This document shows positions 47,197-56,788 of a stretch of 64,000 nucleotides of DNA, piece by piece. This stretch comes from Prevotella melaninogenica ATCC 25845 (lineage in GTDB: Bacteria; Bacteroidota; Bacteroidia; Bacteroidales; Bacteroidaceae). The DNA lies in NCBI RefSeq assembly GCF_000144405.1, contig NC_014370.1:997501-1061500 (forward strand). The letters are read 5' to 3'. The notes beneath the pieces were generated by a model that made no database searches, was not told the origin of the DNA, and was given only the letters and a program-made list of their open reading frames with translations. A program made the translations under genes and the position numbers. Each line of letters starts with the position of its first letter. Within the stretch, counting starts at the first letter, position 1.

Positions 47197-47910
47197 ATGA
47201 GAAAATATATATTTACTGCCATTATAGTATCTGTAACTTTAACGAGTTGCTTTAGTTTCTTCCCTAATCGGTACGAGAAAGCTCTTGTATACAATGGTTT
47301 TCGAGCAAATACCAATACAGGGATAGCTACAAAAGTGAACATAAAAGGCTACTATTCTTTAGTTAATGATAGCACCGATTCTGTTACCGTAGGAGGTTCT
47401 TCTATCATTAGCAAGGGTGGCATGTCAACGCTTGCAGGGTATAATCCTTTTATCCTTTATGAGGACGGAACATACGGAAATATTCTTTTCAATGCTGTAG
47501 AAAAGGATTTTTATGCCAATGAGCATTATAAGAGAGCTAATGTGGAATTGTATAAGGAGTGTACTCCTTTGAATAACATATATCTTATGAGGAGTGGGTA
47601 TTATAAGCTAAAAGAAGATACAATCTGTGTAACGACATATATATATTATTTACTACGCACAGAACTGGTATTACTGAGGTATAAAATCATTGATAGTAGT
47701 CATCTGCTACTTTTAGATGAGACTTATATTTCTGGAAATAAAAATGAAAACGATACTTGTGTTCAGAATAGGATATTTGAATTTATCCCAGCTAAAACAC
47801 TTCCTTCTCCATCTTTGTTCCCAATTAAAAAGAAAAGGTGGGCTTGGGCTAACAAGAAGGATTGGAAACAATTTAAGCATAGTATTGCAAGAACATCAAA
47901 AAACAAATAA
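47197..47910 (+). CDS. Hypothetical lipoprotein
   Basis: 237 residues from ATG 47197, chosen because the promoter boxes overlap the longer frame and because it begins with a clean lipoprotein signal ('MRKYIFTAIIVSVTLTSC', Cys18). The body is rich in Tyr and Asn with beta-type wording ('NIKGYYSLVNDSTDSVTVGGSSIISKGG', 'FILYEDGTYGNILF'). I do not recognise a family. The C-terminus is basic and ends with a Trp-rich stretch. Stands alone beside the modification island. Confidence 0.65.
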   Translation: MRKYIFTAIIVSVTLTSCFSFFPNRYEKALVYNGFRANTNTGIATKVNIKGYYSLVNDSTDSVTVGGSSIISKGGMSTLAGYNPFILYEDGTYGNILFNAVEKDFYANEHYKRANVELYKECTPLNNIYLMRSGYYKLKEDTICVTTYIYYLLRTELVLLRYKIIDSSHLLLLDETYISGNKNENDTCVQNRIFEFIPAKTLPSPSLFPIKKKRWAWANKKDWKQFKHSIARTSKNK

Positions 47911-48042
47911 GAATATACTATATTTTTTTACAAGTTTATCAGAGATACATTTTATAGCAGTTATTGCGGGTCTTCAGGATTTTGGAGTGATAAGGTTTGT
48001 CACTTAAGGTTAGGTTTCTGACGAAATGTCACACGAGAAAAG

Positions 48043-48251
48043 GAGAGGACGGAGGATTATCAAAACAAAGCAATGGAAGTCACGGAGGCACCGTCGGTGC
48101 ATAGAGTGACGGAGTCTGTTTGCCAATTCTATTAGCAATTTATATACAAAACGTTTATCCCCAAACAGTTATCAAGAACCTGTATGCTACACCTCCGTCG
48201 CTCTTTGTGCCGTCGGCACCTCTGTGACATTGTGTTTACCTCCGTCCTCCC
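48043..48251. repeat. Fold-back (long imperfect inverted repeat) element
   Basis: Two nested inverted repeats: 48079-48114 against 48193-48228 (36 nt each, a few mismatches) and 48043-48055 against 48239-48251. Arms contain 'GGCACCGTCGGTGC'-type inner palindromes. No ORF covers it. It is more G/C rich than its surroundings and sits in a 500-bp gap at the edge of the modification island. Confidence 0.7.
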
Positions 48252-48410
48252 CGTAGCTCTGTGTGCCTTATTATATAATCGTTTTAGTTTATCACTCCAT
48301 ATTTCGGAAGAACAAAAAAAACACTTGATTATGAAAAAAATCATCTTCTCAGTGAAATAAGTCTATCAATCCTTCGTTGTTACAATATAAATATAGTACC
48401 TTTGTAGATA

Positions 48411-49457
48411 ATGAGTTTTATAAATACTGTAAATACAGAAGACCTTTACCACAAAGTTGCACGACTTATAGAAGATAGTCGCGCTCGTATGGTTACATCA
48501 ATAAATTTAGCAGAGGTATACACAAAGTTTCGTATTGGACAATATATTGTAGAAGAAGAACAACGTGGTGAGACAAGAGCTCAGTATGGAAAACAAGTTC
48601 TCCAATCGCTTGCCACTAAACTTACCAAAAACTTTGGTAACGGATGGAGCTATTCTAATTTGCGCCAAATGCGACAATTCTTTGTAATATATAGCAATTT
48701 GACAACCACTGGCTGTCAAATTGACGATTTTACTCCAAAGTTCACATTGTCGTGGTCGCACTACTTGCTTCTAATGCGTGTTGAAGACCCCGATGCTCGC
48801 AGGTTTTACGAAATAGAAAGTTCACAACAACAGTGGTCCAAACGTCAACTATCAAGACAAATAGGAAGCAGTCTTTACGAAAGACTGGCTCTCAGCCGAG
48901 ACAAGGAGGGAGTGATGCGGCTTGCTCAAAAGGGGCAAGTTGTAGAGAAGCCATCCGACATCATTAAGGATCCAATTACGTTGGAATTTTTAGGTTTAAA
49001 GCCCGACAGCCTATACTCTGAGTCAAAATTAGAGAATGCCATAATCGGACGTATGCAACAATTTTTATTGGAGTTAGGGAAAGGGTTTCTTTTTGAAGCA
49101 CGGCAAAAGCGATTTACCTTTGAAGAAAGACATTTTTATGTGGACTTAGTCTTTTACAATCGATTATTACAATGTTATGTATTGATAGACCTTAAGACAG
49201 GAAGCTTATCCCATCAGGATTTGGGACAGATGCAGATGTATGTCAACTATTATGATCGCTATATCAGACAAGATTTTGAAAACCCAACAATCGGTATTTT
49301 GCTCTGCGAGAACAAAAACGATGCATTAGTAGAACTTACTCTGCCCCCAAATGCAAATATCTATGCTTCTGCTTATCAATTGTATCTTCCCGACAAAACT
49401 CTGCTACAATCAAAGGTCAAAGAATGGATTTCTGAATTTAGAGACAACGCTGAATGA
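48411..49457 (+). CDS. YhcG-type protein (DUF1016) with PDDEXK nuclease domain
   Basis: 348 residues. N-terminal DUF1016 helical domain (about 1-165; 'INLAEVYTKFRIGQYIVEEEQRGETRAQYGKQVLQSLATKLTKNFGNGWSYSNLRQMRQFF') and C-terminal PDDEXK nuclease domain ('FEERHFYVDLVFYNRLLQCYVLIDLKTGSLSHQDLGQMQMYVNYYD'), with Asp near 245 and the D-x-K pair near 260-262. A -7 box TACCTTTG (48397-48404) ends 6 nt before the ATG, so the mRNA may be leaderless. It stands one base from the methylase-like gene and probably shares its transcript. Related proteins occur in restriction islands; a nuclease role here is inferred. Confidence 0.85.
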   Translation: MSFINTVNTEDLYHKVARLIEDSRARMVTSINLAEVYTKFRIGQYIVEEEQRGETRAQYGKQVLQSLATKLTKNFGNGWSYSNLRQMRQFFVIYSNLTTTGCQIDDFTPKFTLSWSHYLLLMRVEDPDARRFYEIESSQQQWSKRQLSRQIGSSLYERLALSRDKEGVMRLAQKGQVVEKPSDIIKDPITLEFLGLKPDSLYSESKLENAIIGRMQQFLLELGKGFLFEARQKRFTFEERHFYVDLVFYNRLLQCYVLIDLKTGSLSHQDLGQMQMYVNYYDRYIRQDFENPTIGILLCENKNDALVELTLPPNANIYASAYQLYLPDKTLLQSKVKEWISEFRDNAE

Positions 49458-49458
49458 T

Positions 49459-50454
49459 ATGAAACCAAATATAGATATTAGTGAAAACGAACTTCTACGG
49501 CAATCAGAAGAAATACTTGTAGAATTACTCAGAGACCACACGACGCAAAAGAATATCTTTTGGGCTACGGACGATTATGCCTCTTTAGGTGAGGCATATA
49601 GTTATCATGCACCTATCACAATACCTTGTATCACCGGTGATAATGGTTTTATCATACAACCGAGAGTATTAAAAACTCGAGAAGAACAAGCGAACCGAAC
49701 CAAAGACAAAGCTGAGGTTTTTACGCCTTCTTGGGTGTGCAATGCGCAAAACAACCAGGTAGACGAGGCATGGTTTGGGCGCAAAGATGTTTTTAATCAC
49801 GAGCACCCCGAAACCAAAACATGGACAGCCACAACTAAACCAATCTTGTTTCCTGACGGTAAAACATGGAAGGACTATGTTCGCTCCACCCGCATGGAAA
49901 TCACATGTGGTGAAGCCCCCTATCTTGCAAGCCGATACGATACGACTACAGGAGCTTTTATTCCATTATCACAACGTATAGGTATGCTTGACCGTAAATT
50001 ACGTGTCATATCGGAAAATACTACCACTACTGGAGAATGGCTCAAAATGGCACAAGAGGCATATAAGAATATCTATGGCTATGAATGGCAAGGAGACAAT
50101 CTCCTGCTTGCTCGTGAAGCACTACTCATGACTTTTATTGAGTATTACACAGAAAAGTTCGGAGAGAAACCCCAAGAACGTTCGATAAAATACATTGCCT
50201 ATATTATAGCTTGGAATATTTTTCAGATGGATGGGTTGAAAGGAGTAGTTCCCGATAGTTGTAGACATAATGAGGTCATAATTGAACAAACTCTTTTTGA
50301 AGCAATGGAGCGAACCGTGCTTTGTCCCGGATGTCAGAATGAGACCTATAAAGGACACAACGGGATATACTGCCTCATCCGTGACTGGGGACATAAAGAC
50401 CCAGTAACAGGAGAGAACAATCGAAAAATACGTTTCATTGACTTAATAAAATAA
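49459..50454 (+). CDS. Restriction-system methylase-like subunit
   Basis: 331 residues from ATG 49459, one base after the upstream stop (a longer frame overlaps the YhcG gene and is rejected). It reads 'KAEVFTPSWVCNAQN' (motif X-like) and 'RMEITCGEAPYLASRYDTTTG' (motif I-like), followed by 'YEWQGDNLLLAREALLMTFIEYY', as in proteins annotated restriction endonuclease subunit M. A C-terminal 'CPGCQNETYKGHNGIYC' may bind zinc. It lacks an NPPY/DPPY motif; that motif is in the next gene, 20 bp downstream. A subunit of one complex with it is the likeliest reading. Confidence 0.75.
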   Translation: MKPNIDISENELLRQSEEILVELLRDHTTQKNIFWATDDYASLGEAYSYHAPITIPCITGDNGFIIQPRVLKTREEQANRTKDKAEVFTPSWVCNAQNNQVDEAWFGRKDVFNHEHPETKTWTATTKPILFPDGKTWKDYVRSTRMEITCGEAPYLASRYDTTTGAFIPLSQRIGMLDRKLRVISENTTTTGEWLKMAQEAYKNIYGYEWQGDNLLLAREALLMTFIEYYTEKFGEKPQERSIKYIAYIIAWNIFQMDGLKGVVPDSCRHNEVIIEQTLFEAMERTVLCPGCQNETYKGHNGIYCLIRDWGHKDPVTGENNRKIRFIDLIK

Positions 50455-50473
50455 CAACTTAAAATATCAACCT

Positions 50474-53400
50474 ATGGCTACTTTTGAATCATCACTCAAA
50501 CCTCGATTGATATATGTTTTTGCTATTGCTGACAAACAGCATGAAGGTAGTTTGAAGATAGGAGAAACAACGCTTGGTGATGATACTGGAGATACGTTGG
50601 CAGCACCCAATAGCGATGTCCTTAACCAGGCTGCCAAGGCTCGTATTGATCAATATACGAAAACGGCAGGTATCAGTTACGAACTTCTGCACACCGAACT
50701 TACGTTTTACATCCGTGGAGGACATATCTGTTCCTTCAATGACAAACAAGTGCATAATGTCTTAGAGCGTTCGGGCGTAAAACGTAAGGAGTTTAAAGGA
50801 GCTACTGAATGGTATTCCTGTGACTTGGAAACCGTAAAACGTGCCATTGCTGCCATCAAGGAGGGCAAGGACAGTTTGGGGGCAGGCGAAGTGACTCACA
50901 CTGAGAATCCGATTATTCTCCGACCAGAACAAAAGGACGCCGTGGAGCGTACGCTCAAACAGTTTCGTCGGGGCAATCAGATGTTATGGAATGCCAAAAT
51001 GCGTTTTGGTAAAACCCTATGTGCCTTGCGTGTAGCTAAAGAGATGGGAGCCGTCCGTACTATTATTGTCACTCATCGTCCTGTGGTAGACGCCAGTTGG
51101 TTTGAAGACTTCGGAAAAACATTCCACGACAGTCCTGAGTGGCATTATGGTTCACATAACAAGGGGGAAAGCTTTGCCTCGCTCCAGCGACTGGCTGGTC
51201 AAGGAAAGAAATATGTCTATTTTGCTTCTATGCAAGATATGCGTGGCTCTAAGGAAGTTGGAGGAAAGTTTGACAAAAACAACGAAATATTTTCAACTAC
51301 TTGGGACTTGGTTATTGTAGATGAGGCTCACGAAGGTACGCAAACCGAATTAGGAAAGGCTGTCTTAGAACAACTGATAAGCAAAAACACTAAGATATTG
51401 CGCCTATCAGGCACACCTTTCAATCTGTTGGACGACCACAAAGAAGAGGAGGTCTTTACGTGGGATTATGTTATGGAGCAAAAAGCCAAAATAGACTGGG
51501 AAATCAATCATCTTGGTGACACCAATCCATACGCTTCGCTACCCGCTATTCACATATACACCTACGATCTTGGGCGGTTGATGAGTGAATATAGCGACGA
51601 AGAAAAAGCCTTCAACTTCCGCGAGTTCTTCCGCACACGAGAAGATGGGAGCTTTGTACACGAGCGAGATATTGACCATTTCCTCACACTCCTGACGACT
51701 GATGATGAAGAATCGCTCTATCCTTACTCTAACGACAGCTTTAGACAAATTTTCCGACATACCCTTTGGATTCTGCCGGGTGTAAAAGCCGCCAAGGCTC
51801 TCAGCAGAAAACTGGCTAAGCACCCTGTCTTTGGACTCTTCAACGTGGTTAACGTGGCAGGCGATGGCGACGAAGAGGAAGAAAGCCGCGACGCACTTGA
51901 ACTTGTTAATAAAGCCATTGGCAGTGACCCTGACCAATCTTATACAATAACCCTCTCCTGTGGACGTCTTACCACGGGTGTAAGCGTAAAGCCTTGGACT
52001 GGTGTGTTTATGATGGCTGGTGCTTACAGCACTTCGGCAGCAGGATATATGCAGACTATCTTCCGTGTTCAAACACCTTATACTCATAATGGACGTATGA
52101 AGACAGACTGCTACGCCTTCGACTTTGCTCCCGACCGCACGCTGCGGGTGCTTGCTGAGACTGCAAAAGTATCGCACAAGGCTGGAAAGCAAACCGAAGA
52201 TGACCGTAAATTGCTTGGCGACTTCCTTAATTTCTGTCCTATTATTGCCATTGATGGTGGGCAGATGAAACAATACAAAGTGGAAACTATGCTTGCCCAA
52301 CTCAAGCGAGCGCAGATAGAAAAGGTGGTGCAAGATGGTTTTGAAAATGGTGCACTCTACAATGACGAATTACTCAAACTCACAGATGTGGAACTCAAAG
52401 AGTTTGATGACCTCAAAGGCATCATTGGCAAAACCAAGGCAATGCCTAAGTCGGGAGACATCGACATCAACCGACAGGGACTGACCAACGAGCAATACGA
52501 GGAGAAAGAACAACTTGAAAAGAAAAAGAAGAAAGACCTTACGCCAGAAGAAAAAAAACGACTCGACGAGCTTAAAGCAAAGGGCGACCAACGGCGGGAG
52601 GCTATCTCCATTCTCCGTGGTATCTCTATCCGTATGCCGCTTATGCTTTATGGTGCCGAAATGGTGGACGAGGACAAGGAACTGACCATCGACAACTTTG
52701 CTAAGCTTATGGACGACCAGTCTTGGGAAGAGTTTATGCCTCGAGGCGTAACCAAACAAGTGTTTGCCCGTTTCAAGCGTTATTACGACCCCGACATCTT
52801 CCGCGAGGCTGGTAAGCGCATCCGTGAAATGGCGCGTATGGCAGACAAGTTTACCATTGAGGAACGTATTGCCCGTTTAGCAAGCATCTTTGCCACCTTC
52901 CGCAACCCCGATAAAGAAACGGTGCTCACGCCTTGGCGTGTGGTAAATATGCATCTTGGAGATAGCCTTGGAGGCTACTGCTTTATGAACGAGGACTTCA
53001 CCTCCAACTTAGATATTCCTCGCTATATTGAGCATAAAGGTGTCACGACTGAGGTGTTTCATCCACAGAGCGTCATTCTGGAAATTAACTCCAAGAGTGG
53101 TCTCTATCCCCTCTATGCAGCTTACAACATCTATCGCACCAGATTAGAGCAGGCTCGTGAGAAGTATGGAGAAGTAAATCGTGCCACGGCACTTATGCTT
53201 TGGGACTTGACCTTAGAGGAAAACATCTTCGTCGTCTGCAAAACGCCTATGGCACGCTACATCACTATGCGCACCCTACGAGGTTTCCGCAATACGAATG
53301 TGCATACCAAATATTATCCCAACTTAATAGAAAGCATTATCACAGAACCCGATAGCGTGGTCAATATGTTGCGCTCGGGTAAGAGATTCTGGAAAATAAA

Positions 53401-54436
53401 TAATGACGAAAATATGAAGATAGACGCTATTATAGGCAACCCACCGTATCAGGTGACATCCGAAAACACAAGCGATGCTCCTGTTTATCATTTATTCATC
53501 GATCTTGCAAGCCTTTTGGCGCAAAGAGTCTCGCTTCTGACTCCTGCTCGCTATCTGTTTAACGCAGGCAAAACGCCAAAGGATTGGAATACTAAGATAC
53601 TTAATGACGAGCACTTTAAGGTGGTTGATTATTGGGCAAATAGTACAGATGTGTTCCCAACAGTAGATATAAAAGGAGGAGTGGCTGTTATGTACAGAGA
53701 CTCTAAGCTGAATTTTGGAAAAATTGGTACGTTCACAGCTTACAAGAAATTGAACATTATTGCAAATAAAGTATGTAAGATAAGTGAAAACGGATTGTTT
53801 GCAGAACTAATATATGCGCCCGAAAGTTATAGATTGTCAGATAAATTACACGAAGACTATCCTTGGGCTAAAGAGCGTTTAAGTATGGGACATCCATACG
53901 ATATAACAACCAATATTTTTGAAAAACTGCCCGAAATATTCAAAGAGACTTATCAAATAAAGGAAGAGGAAGTTAGATTCTATGGTAGATATAAAAACGA
54001 ACGTTGCTATCGTTGGATAAAAAGGGAATATGTTGATTTCCACCCGAATTTGGATAAATATAAGGTGATTGTTCCTAAAAGCAACGGATCGGGAGCAATC
54101 GGAGAAGTACTGAGTTCACCGCTCATAGGAGAACCACTCATAGGAGTTACTCAGACATTTTTAACAATAGGAGCATTCGATACTCGGACAGAAGCAGAGG
54201 CTTGTCTCAAATACGTCAAGACAAAGTTTGCCAGAACGATGCTGGGGCTACTTAAAGCAACGCAACACAATCCCAAAGACACTTGGCGACTTGTACCATT
54301 GCAAGACTTTACCGCAGCGTCAGACATTGATTGGACACTTTCTGTTGCAGAGATAGACCAACAACTTTACCACAAATATGGGTTGGAAGCGGAAGAAATA
54401 GCCTTTATTGAAGAAAAGGTGCGAGCAATGGGGTGA
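50474..54436 (+). CDS. GIY-YIG-like / SF2 helicase / N6-adenine methyltransferase, with invertible C-terminal domain
   Basis: 1320 residues. N-terminal T5orf172/GIY-YIG-like domain (about 1-140, 'RLIYVFAIADKQHEGSLKIGETT'). SF2 helicase: Walker A 'MRFGKT' at 176-181, DEAH at 283-286, 'LRLSGTPFNLL', 'LTTGVSVKPW', 'QTIFRVQTP'. A Lys/Glu-rich coiled stretch (about 640-720) follows. Methyltransferase: 'TPWRVVNMHLG' (motif X-like), motif I-like 'VILEINSKSGLYPL' (867-880) and catalytic NPPY at 989-992. The last ~330 residues are the probable target-recognition domain. The NPPY codons lie inside an inverted repeat whose partner is at 56960-56993; recombination would replace all residues after 984. 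With its neighbours this is a single-locus restriction-modification or defence system. Confidence 0.87.
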   Translation: MATFESSLKPRLIYVFAIADKQHEGSLKIGETTLGDDTGDTLAAPNSDVLNQAAKARIDQYTKTAGISYELLHTELTFYIRGGHICSFNDKQVHNVLERSGVKRKEFKGATEWYSCDLETVKRAIAAIKEGKDSLGAGEVTHTENPIILRPEQKDAVERTLKQFRRGNQMLWNAKMRFGKTLCALRVAKEMGAVRTIIVTHRPVVDASWFEDFGKTFHDSPEWHYGSHNKGESFASLQRLAGQGKKYVYFASMQDMRGSKEVGGKFDKNNEIFSTTWDLVIVDEAHEGTQTELGKAVLEQLISKNTKILRLSGTPFNLLDDHKEEEVFTWDYVMEQKAKIDWEINHLGDTNPYASLPAIHIYTYDLGRLMSEYSDEEKAFNFREFFRTREDGSFVHERDIDHFLTLLTTDDEESLYPYSNDSFRQIFRHTLWILPGVKAAKALSRKLAKHPVFGLFNVVNVAGDGDEEEESRDALELVNKAIGSDPDQSYTITLSCGRLTTGVSVKPWTGVFMMAGAYSTSAAGYMQTIFRVQTPYTHNGRMKTDCYAFDFAPDRTLRVLAETAKVSHKAGKQTEDDRKLLGDFLNFCPIIAIDGGQMKQYKVETMLAQLKRAQIEKVVQDGFENGALYNDELLKLTDVELKEFDDLKGIIGKTKAMPKSGDIDINRQGLTNEQYEEKEQLEKKKKKDLTPEEKKRLDELKAKGDQRREAISILRGISIRMPLMLYGAEMVDEDKELTIDNFAKLMDDQSWEEFMPRGVTKQVFARFKRYYDPDIFREAGKRIREMARMADKFTIEERIARLASIFATFRNPDKETVLTPWRVVNMHLGDSLGGYCFMNEDFTSNLDIPRYIEHKGVTTEVFHPQSVILEINSKSGLYPLYAAYNIYRTRLEQAREKYGEVNRATALMLWDLTLEENIFVVCKTPMARYITMRTLRGFRNTNVHTKYYPNLIESIITEPDSVVNMLRSGKRFWKINNDENMKIDAIIGNPPYQVTSENTSDAPVYHLFIDLASLLAQRVSLLTPARYLFNAGKTPKDWNTKILNDEHFKVVDYWANSTDVFPTVDIKGGVAVMYRDSKLNFGKIGTFTAYKKLNIIANKVCKISENGLFAELIYAPESYRLSDKLHEDYPWAKERLSMGHPYDITTNIFEKLPEIFKETYQIKEEEVRFYGRYKNERCYRWIKREYVDFHPNLDKYKVIVPKSNGSGAIGEVLSSPLIGEPLIGVTQTFLTIGAFDTRTEAEACLKYVKTKFARTMLGLLKATQHNPKDTWRLVPLQDFTAASDIDWTLSVAEIDQQLYHKYGLEAEEIAFIEEKVRAMG
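53424..53457 (+). repeat. Inversion site, left inverted repeat
   Basis: 34 bp within the NPPY-coding part of the large gene; identical to the reverse complement of 56960-56993 except for one base (G53453). It encodes 'AIIGNPPYQ' in the same frame in both copies, while the sequence outside the repeat is unrelated. Confidence 0.88.
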
Positions 54437-54438
54437 AA

Positions 54439-54473
54439 AAAAGAGGCAAGTCATCATAAGGCTTGCCCTTTTT
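54439..54473. terminator. Bidirectional terminator at the centre of the invertible segment
   Basis: AAAAAGAGGCAAG pairs with CTTGCCCTTTTT (GGCAAG/CTTGCC core) with an A-run on one side and a T-run on the other. It serves whichever C-terminal module is expressed. Confidence 0.85.
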
Positions 54474-54475
54474 GG

Positions 54476-55322
54476 TTATCGTTCTGAGAGTGTTTGTTTA
54501 ATGATTGCTTGCATCTCCTCGTCTATTCCAAATAGTCGATATAACTGTGTATTTACATCTTGTGCGTAATCTATTATTCCATTATCGTTCGTATAGTCCA
54601 ATAAATCGGGTACAAGTTTCCCCAAAGAAGTTAAAGCTTCATCGGTTAGCAAGAATGCGTAGCGTATGAAGTCTGTTTGGCAGTAAGCATAGAAGTTTCG
54701 TGCTTCCTGCTCTGTTTCAAATGTTTTGAGGGCAACACGTGAACGGCCAAAGACAGAGTGATTGTCAAGCACAGCAATCTGATTGCTTCGTTTCTGTCCG
54801 CCAGCATTTGCGCTCGATACAATGACTTTCCACCGATGCAAATAGTCTAAGCCAGTTTTAATTACCGATTTATGAGCAATGAACCAACTTGCTCTCCCTG
54901 CCTTTCCTGCTTTGTCGTTCGTAAACAACTTTATTTCATCTTCGCCAAGTATTATTCCTTCTTGTAAAGGGCGTACTAAGGTCGGATTTTGCTCAACAAA
55001 ATCGCTCTCTATAGAAAATAGACTGCGAGGAAGAACTGACCCATAGATATATTCAAAATGATGCTTAATGACAATGGCTTGAATCTTTTGACTGATTTGC
55101 TCGGCTATAGGATCAAGTGCCATTAAAATATCACCAGGGTTAGACATTGCAACTTCCATAGTTTTTCCTCCTTTGCTGTAAGCATAGATAAAGCCCTCTT
55201 TTTTCTTAGCATAATCCATAAATACAATAGAGAGTCCATCGGCAATGCCGACATCTTGGAAAATATCTGTAGAGTCAGGAAAGAAATGAAGACGGCAAAG
55301 CCTTCTATCGTTGATTTGATTA
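54476..55322 (-). pseudogene. Silent alternative C-terminal module, 3' part (split by the IS)
   Basis: Minus-strand frame encoding the alternative target-recognition domain from 'YNQINDRRLCRLHFFPDSTDIFQDV' to the stop. It aligns in architecture with the expressed module: 'FFPDSTDIFQDVGIADGLSIVFMDY' against 'YWANSTDVFPTVDIKGGVAVMY', and 'KVIVSSANAGGQ ... FETEQEARNFYAYCQTDFIRYAFLL' against 'KVIVPKSNGSGA ... FDTRTEAEACLKYVKTKFARTMLG'. The open frame continues to 55405, but those extra codons are IS sequence. No promoter is needed: it is expressed only after inversion. Confidence 0.82.
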
Positions 55323-56788
55323 TATTGGTGTCCGATAAAACTTTTTTTGCGTTCATATCTTTTTAATTCAGAATAATAAAAAAACGGGCTGATTGTTTTG
55401 CACATTCAGCCCTTCTTATTTCCTTTGTAGTTGTCATAATAAAACAATGAAATAAGATGAACAAAAGTACACATTTTATCGGACAGCCACTATATGTTCA
55501 ACTGTTAAACTATTTTAATCGTGATAAAATTCTCTCTCTGAGCCAAGCTCAGGGAGGTGAACACTATATAAAGAAGTTTGATGCATGGCATCATCTTGTT
55601 GTCATGCTTTATGCAGTAATGCTGCGTTTAGACTCTCTGCGTGAGATAAAAGCCTCTCTCTTTGCTAATGTTAATCGCTTTAATCATCTTGGTTTAAAGC
55701 ATTTCCCTTGTCGAAGTACCTTGTCAGATGCAAATAAACGCCGAGATTCCGAGATATTCGGTTCGATCTATATGAACCTATATGAGAAATACCGCCATGA
55801 GCTTTACTCGGACAGCCGAAATTGTGGACAGCCTAAATGGCTGAAGAATCTAAAGATAATAGATTCTACGACAATAAGTCTGTTTTCTAACTTGGTCTTT
55901 AAAGGTGTAGGACGTAATCCCAAAACTGGTAAGAAGAAGGGTGGAATAAAAGTACATACAGAGATATTTGCCAATGAGAATGTTCCAAGCGATATTAAGT
56001 TCACATCTGCAGCTAGTCATGATCAGTTTGCACTTATCCCAGAACGATACGCCAATGAGGACCTGATTGCTTTTGACCGAGCCTATATAAACTATGAAAA
56101 GTTCTCTGAACTGACGCAAAGAGGCGTTATATATGTAACTAAGATGAAAAATAATCTTAGCTTTGAAAGGATTGCTGATACAGATTACCAGATGACTACA
56201 GATTATGGAGCTGTACGCGTAGAAACCATTCTCTTCCATAAGCATACAAAGGAAAAAGATATTTACCATAAAGCAAGAAAAATCACATATCAGGATAAGA
56301 CCAAGAAAGGGAAAATCAGATTCATATCTCTGCTGACCAATGATTTTCAGATGTCAGCAGAAGATATTATAGCTATCTATAAGAGACGATGGCAAATAGA
56401 AACCTTATTTAAACAAATAAAACAGAATTTCCCGCTAAGATACTTCTATGGAGAGAGTGCGAACGCTATAAAAATACAAATATGGATTACACTTATAGCC
56501 AATCTGCTTATAACCCTAGTGAAGAACAAAATAAAGAGACCTTGGAGTTTCTCAGGCTTGGCAACAATGATAAGAATTCTACTTATGAGTTATGTCTCAA
56601 TACAGAGTTTCTTTGAACGGCCACATAGAGACTGGGATAGATTGATTACCCAGGTAAAAGCCCCACCAGAAGAGTTGTCATTATTCTAGTGGGGGGGCTT
56701 GGAATTTGAAATAAGAACAAATCATGCCTATTTCAGCAGGATTGAGAGAGGATATTGCAGTATATAGAGGTTTTATCGGACAGCAATA
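55323..56788 (+). mobile_element. IS4-family insertion sequence (1466 bp)
   Basis: Terminal inverted repeats TATTGGTGTCCGATAAAAC (55323-55341) and, inverted, TATTGCTGTCCGATAAAAC (56788-56770), one mismatch in 19. A 9-bp target duplication ATTTGATTA is present at 55314-55322 and 56789-56797. It contains one intact transposase gene. Exact excision with one duplication copy removed restores the silent module's reading frame, so the insertion is recent. Confidence 0.92.
55457..56689 (+). CDS. IS4-family transposase
   Basis: 410 residues, intact. N-terminal DUF4372-type domain ('FDAWHHLVVMLYAVMLRLDSLREI'), then DDE domain: first Asp in 'LKIIDSTTISLF', second in 'LIAFDRAYINYEKF', Glu in the IS4 signature 'YKRRWQIETLFKQIK' (Y-R-E). 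Full family length and no frameshift, so the element is probably still active. A hairpin (GGGCTGA/TCAGCCC, about 55386-55412) lies in front of the gene and may block transcription from outside, as in other IS. Confidence 0.95.
   Translation: MNKSTHFIGQPLYVQLLNYFNRDKILSLSQAQGGEHYIKKFDAWHHLVVMLYAVMLRLDSLREIKASLFANVNRFNHLGLKHFPCRSTLSDANKRRDSEIFGSIYMNLYEKYRHELYSDSRNCGQPKWLKNLKIIDSTTISLFSNLVFKGVGRNPKTGKKKGGIKVHTEIFANENVPSDIKFTSAASHDQFALIPERYANEDLIAFDRAYINYEKFSELTQRGVIYVTKMKNNLSFERIADTDYQMTTDYGAVRVETILFHKHTKEKDIYHKARKITYQDKTKKGKIRFISLLTNDFQMSAEDIIAIYKRRWQIETLFKQIKQNFPLRYFYGESANAIKIQIWITLIANLLITLVKNKIKRPWSFSGLATMIRILLMSYVSIQSFFERPHRDWDRLITQVKAPPEELSLF

Noticed and set aside
51539..52333. 264-codon minus-strand ORF opposite the helicase part of the large gene
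   Set aside because: Shadow ORF; the plus strand has uninterrupted helicase motifs here.
55323..55405. Start of the minus-strand frame at 55405 as a genuine N-terminus
   Set aside because: The first ~27 codons are IS terminal sequence; the coding part begins at the 9-bp target duplication.
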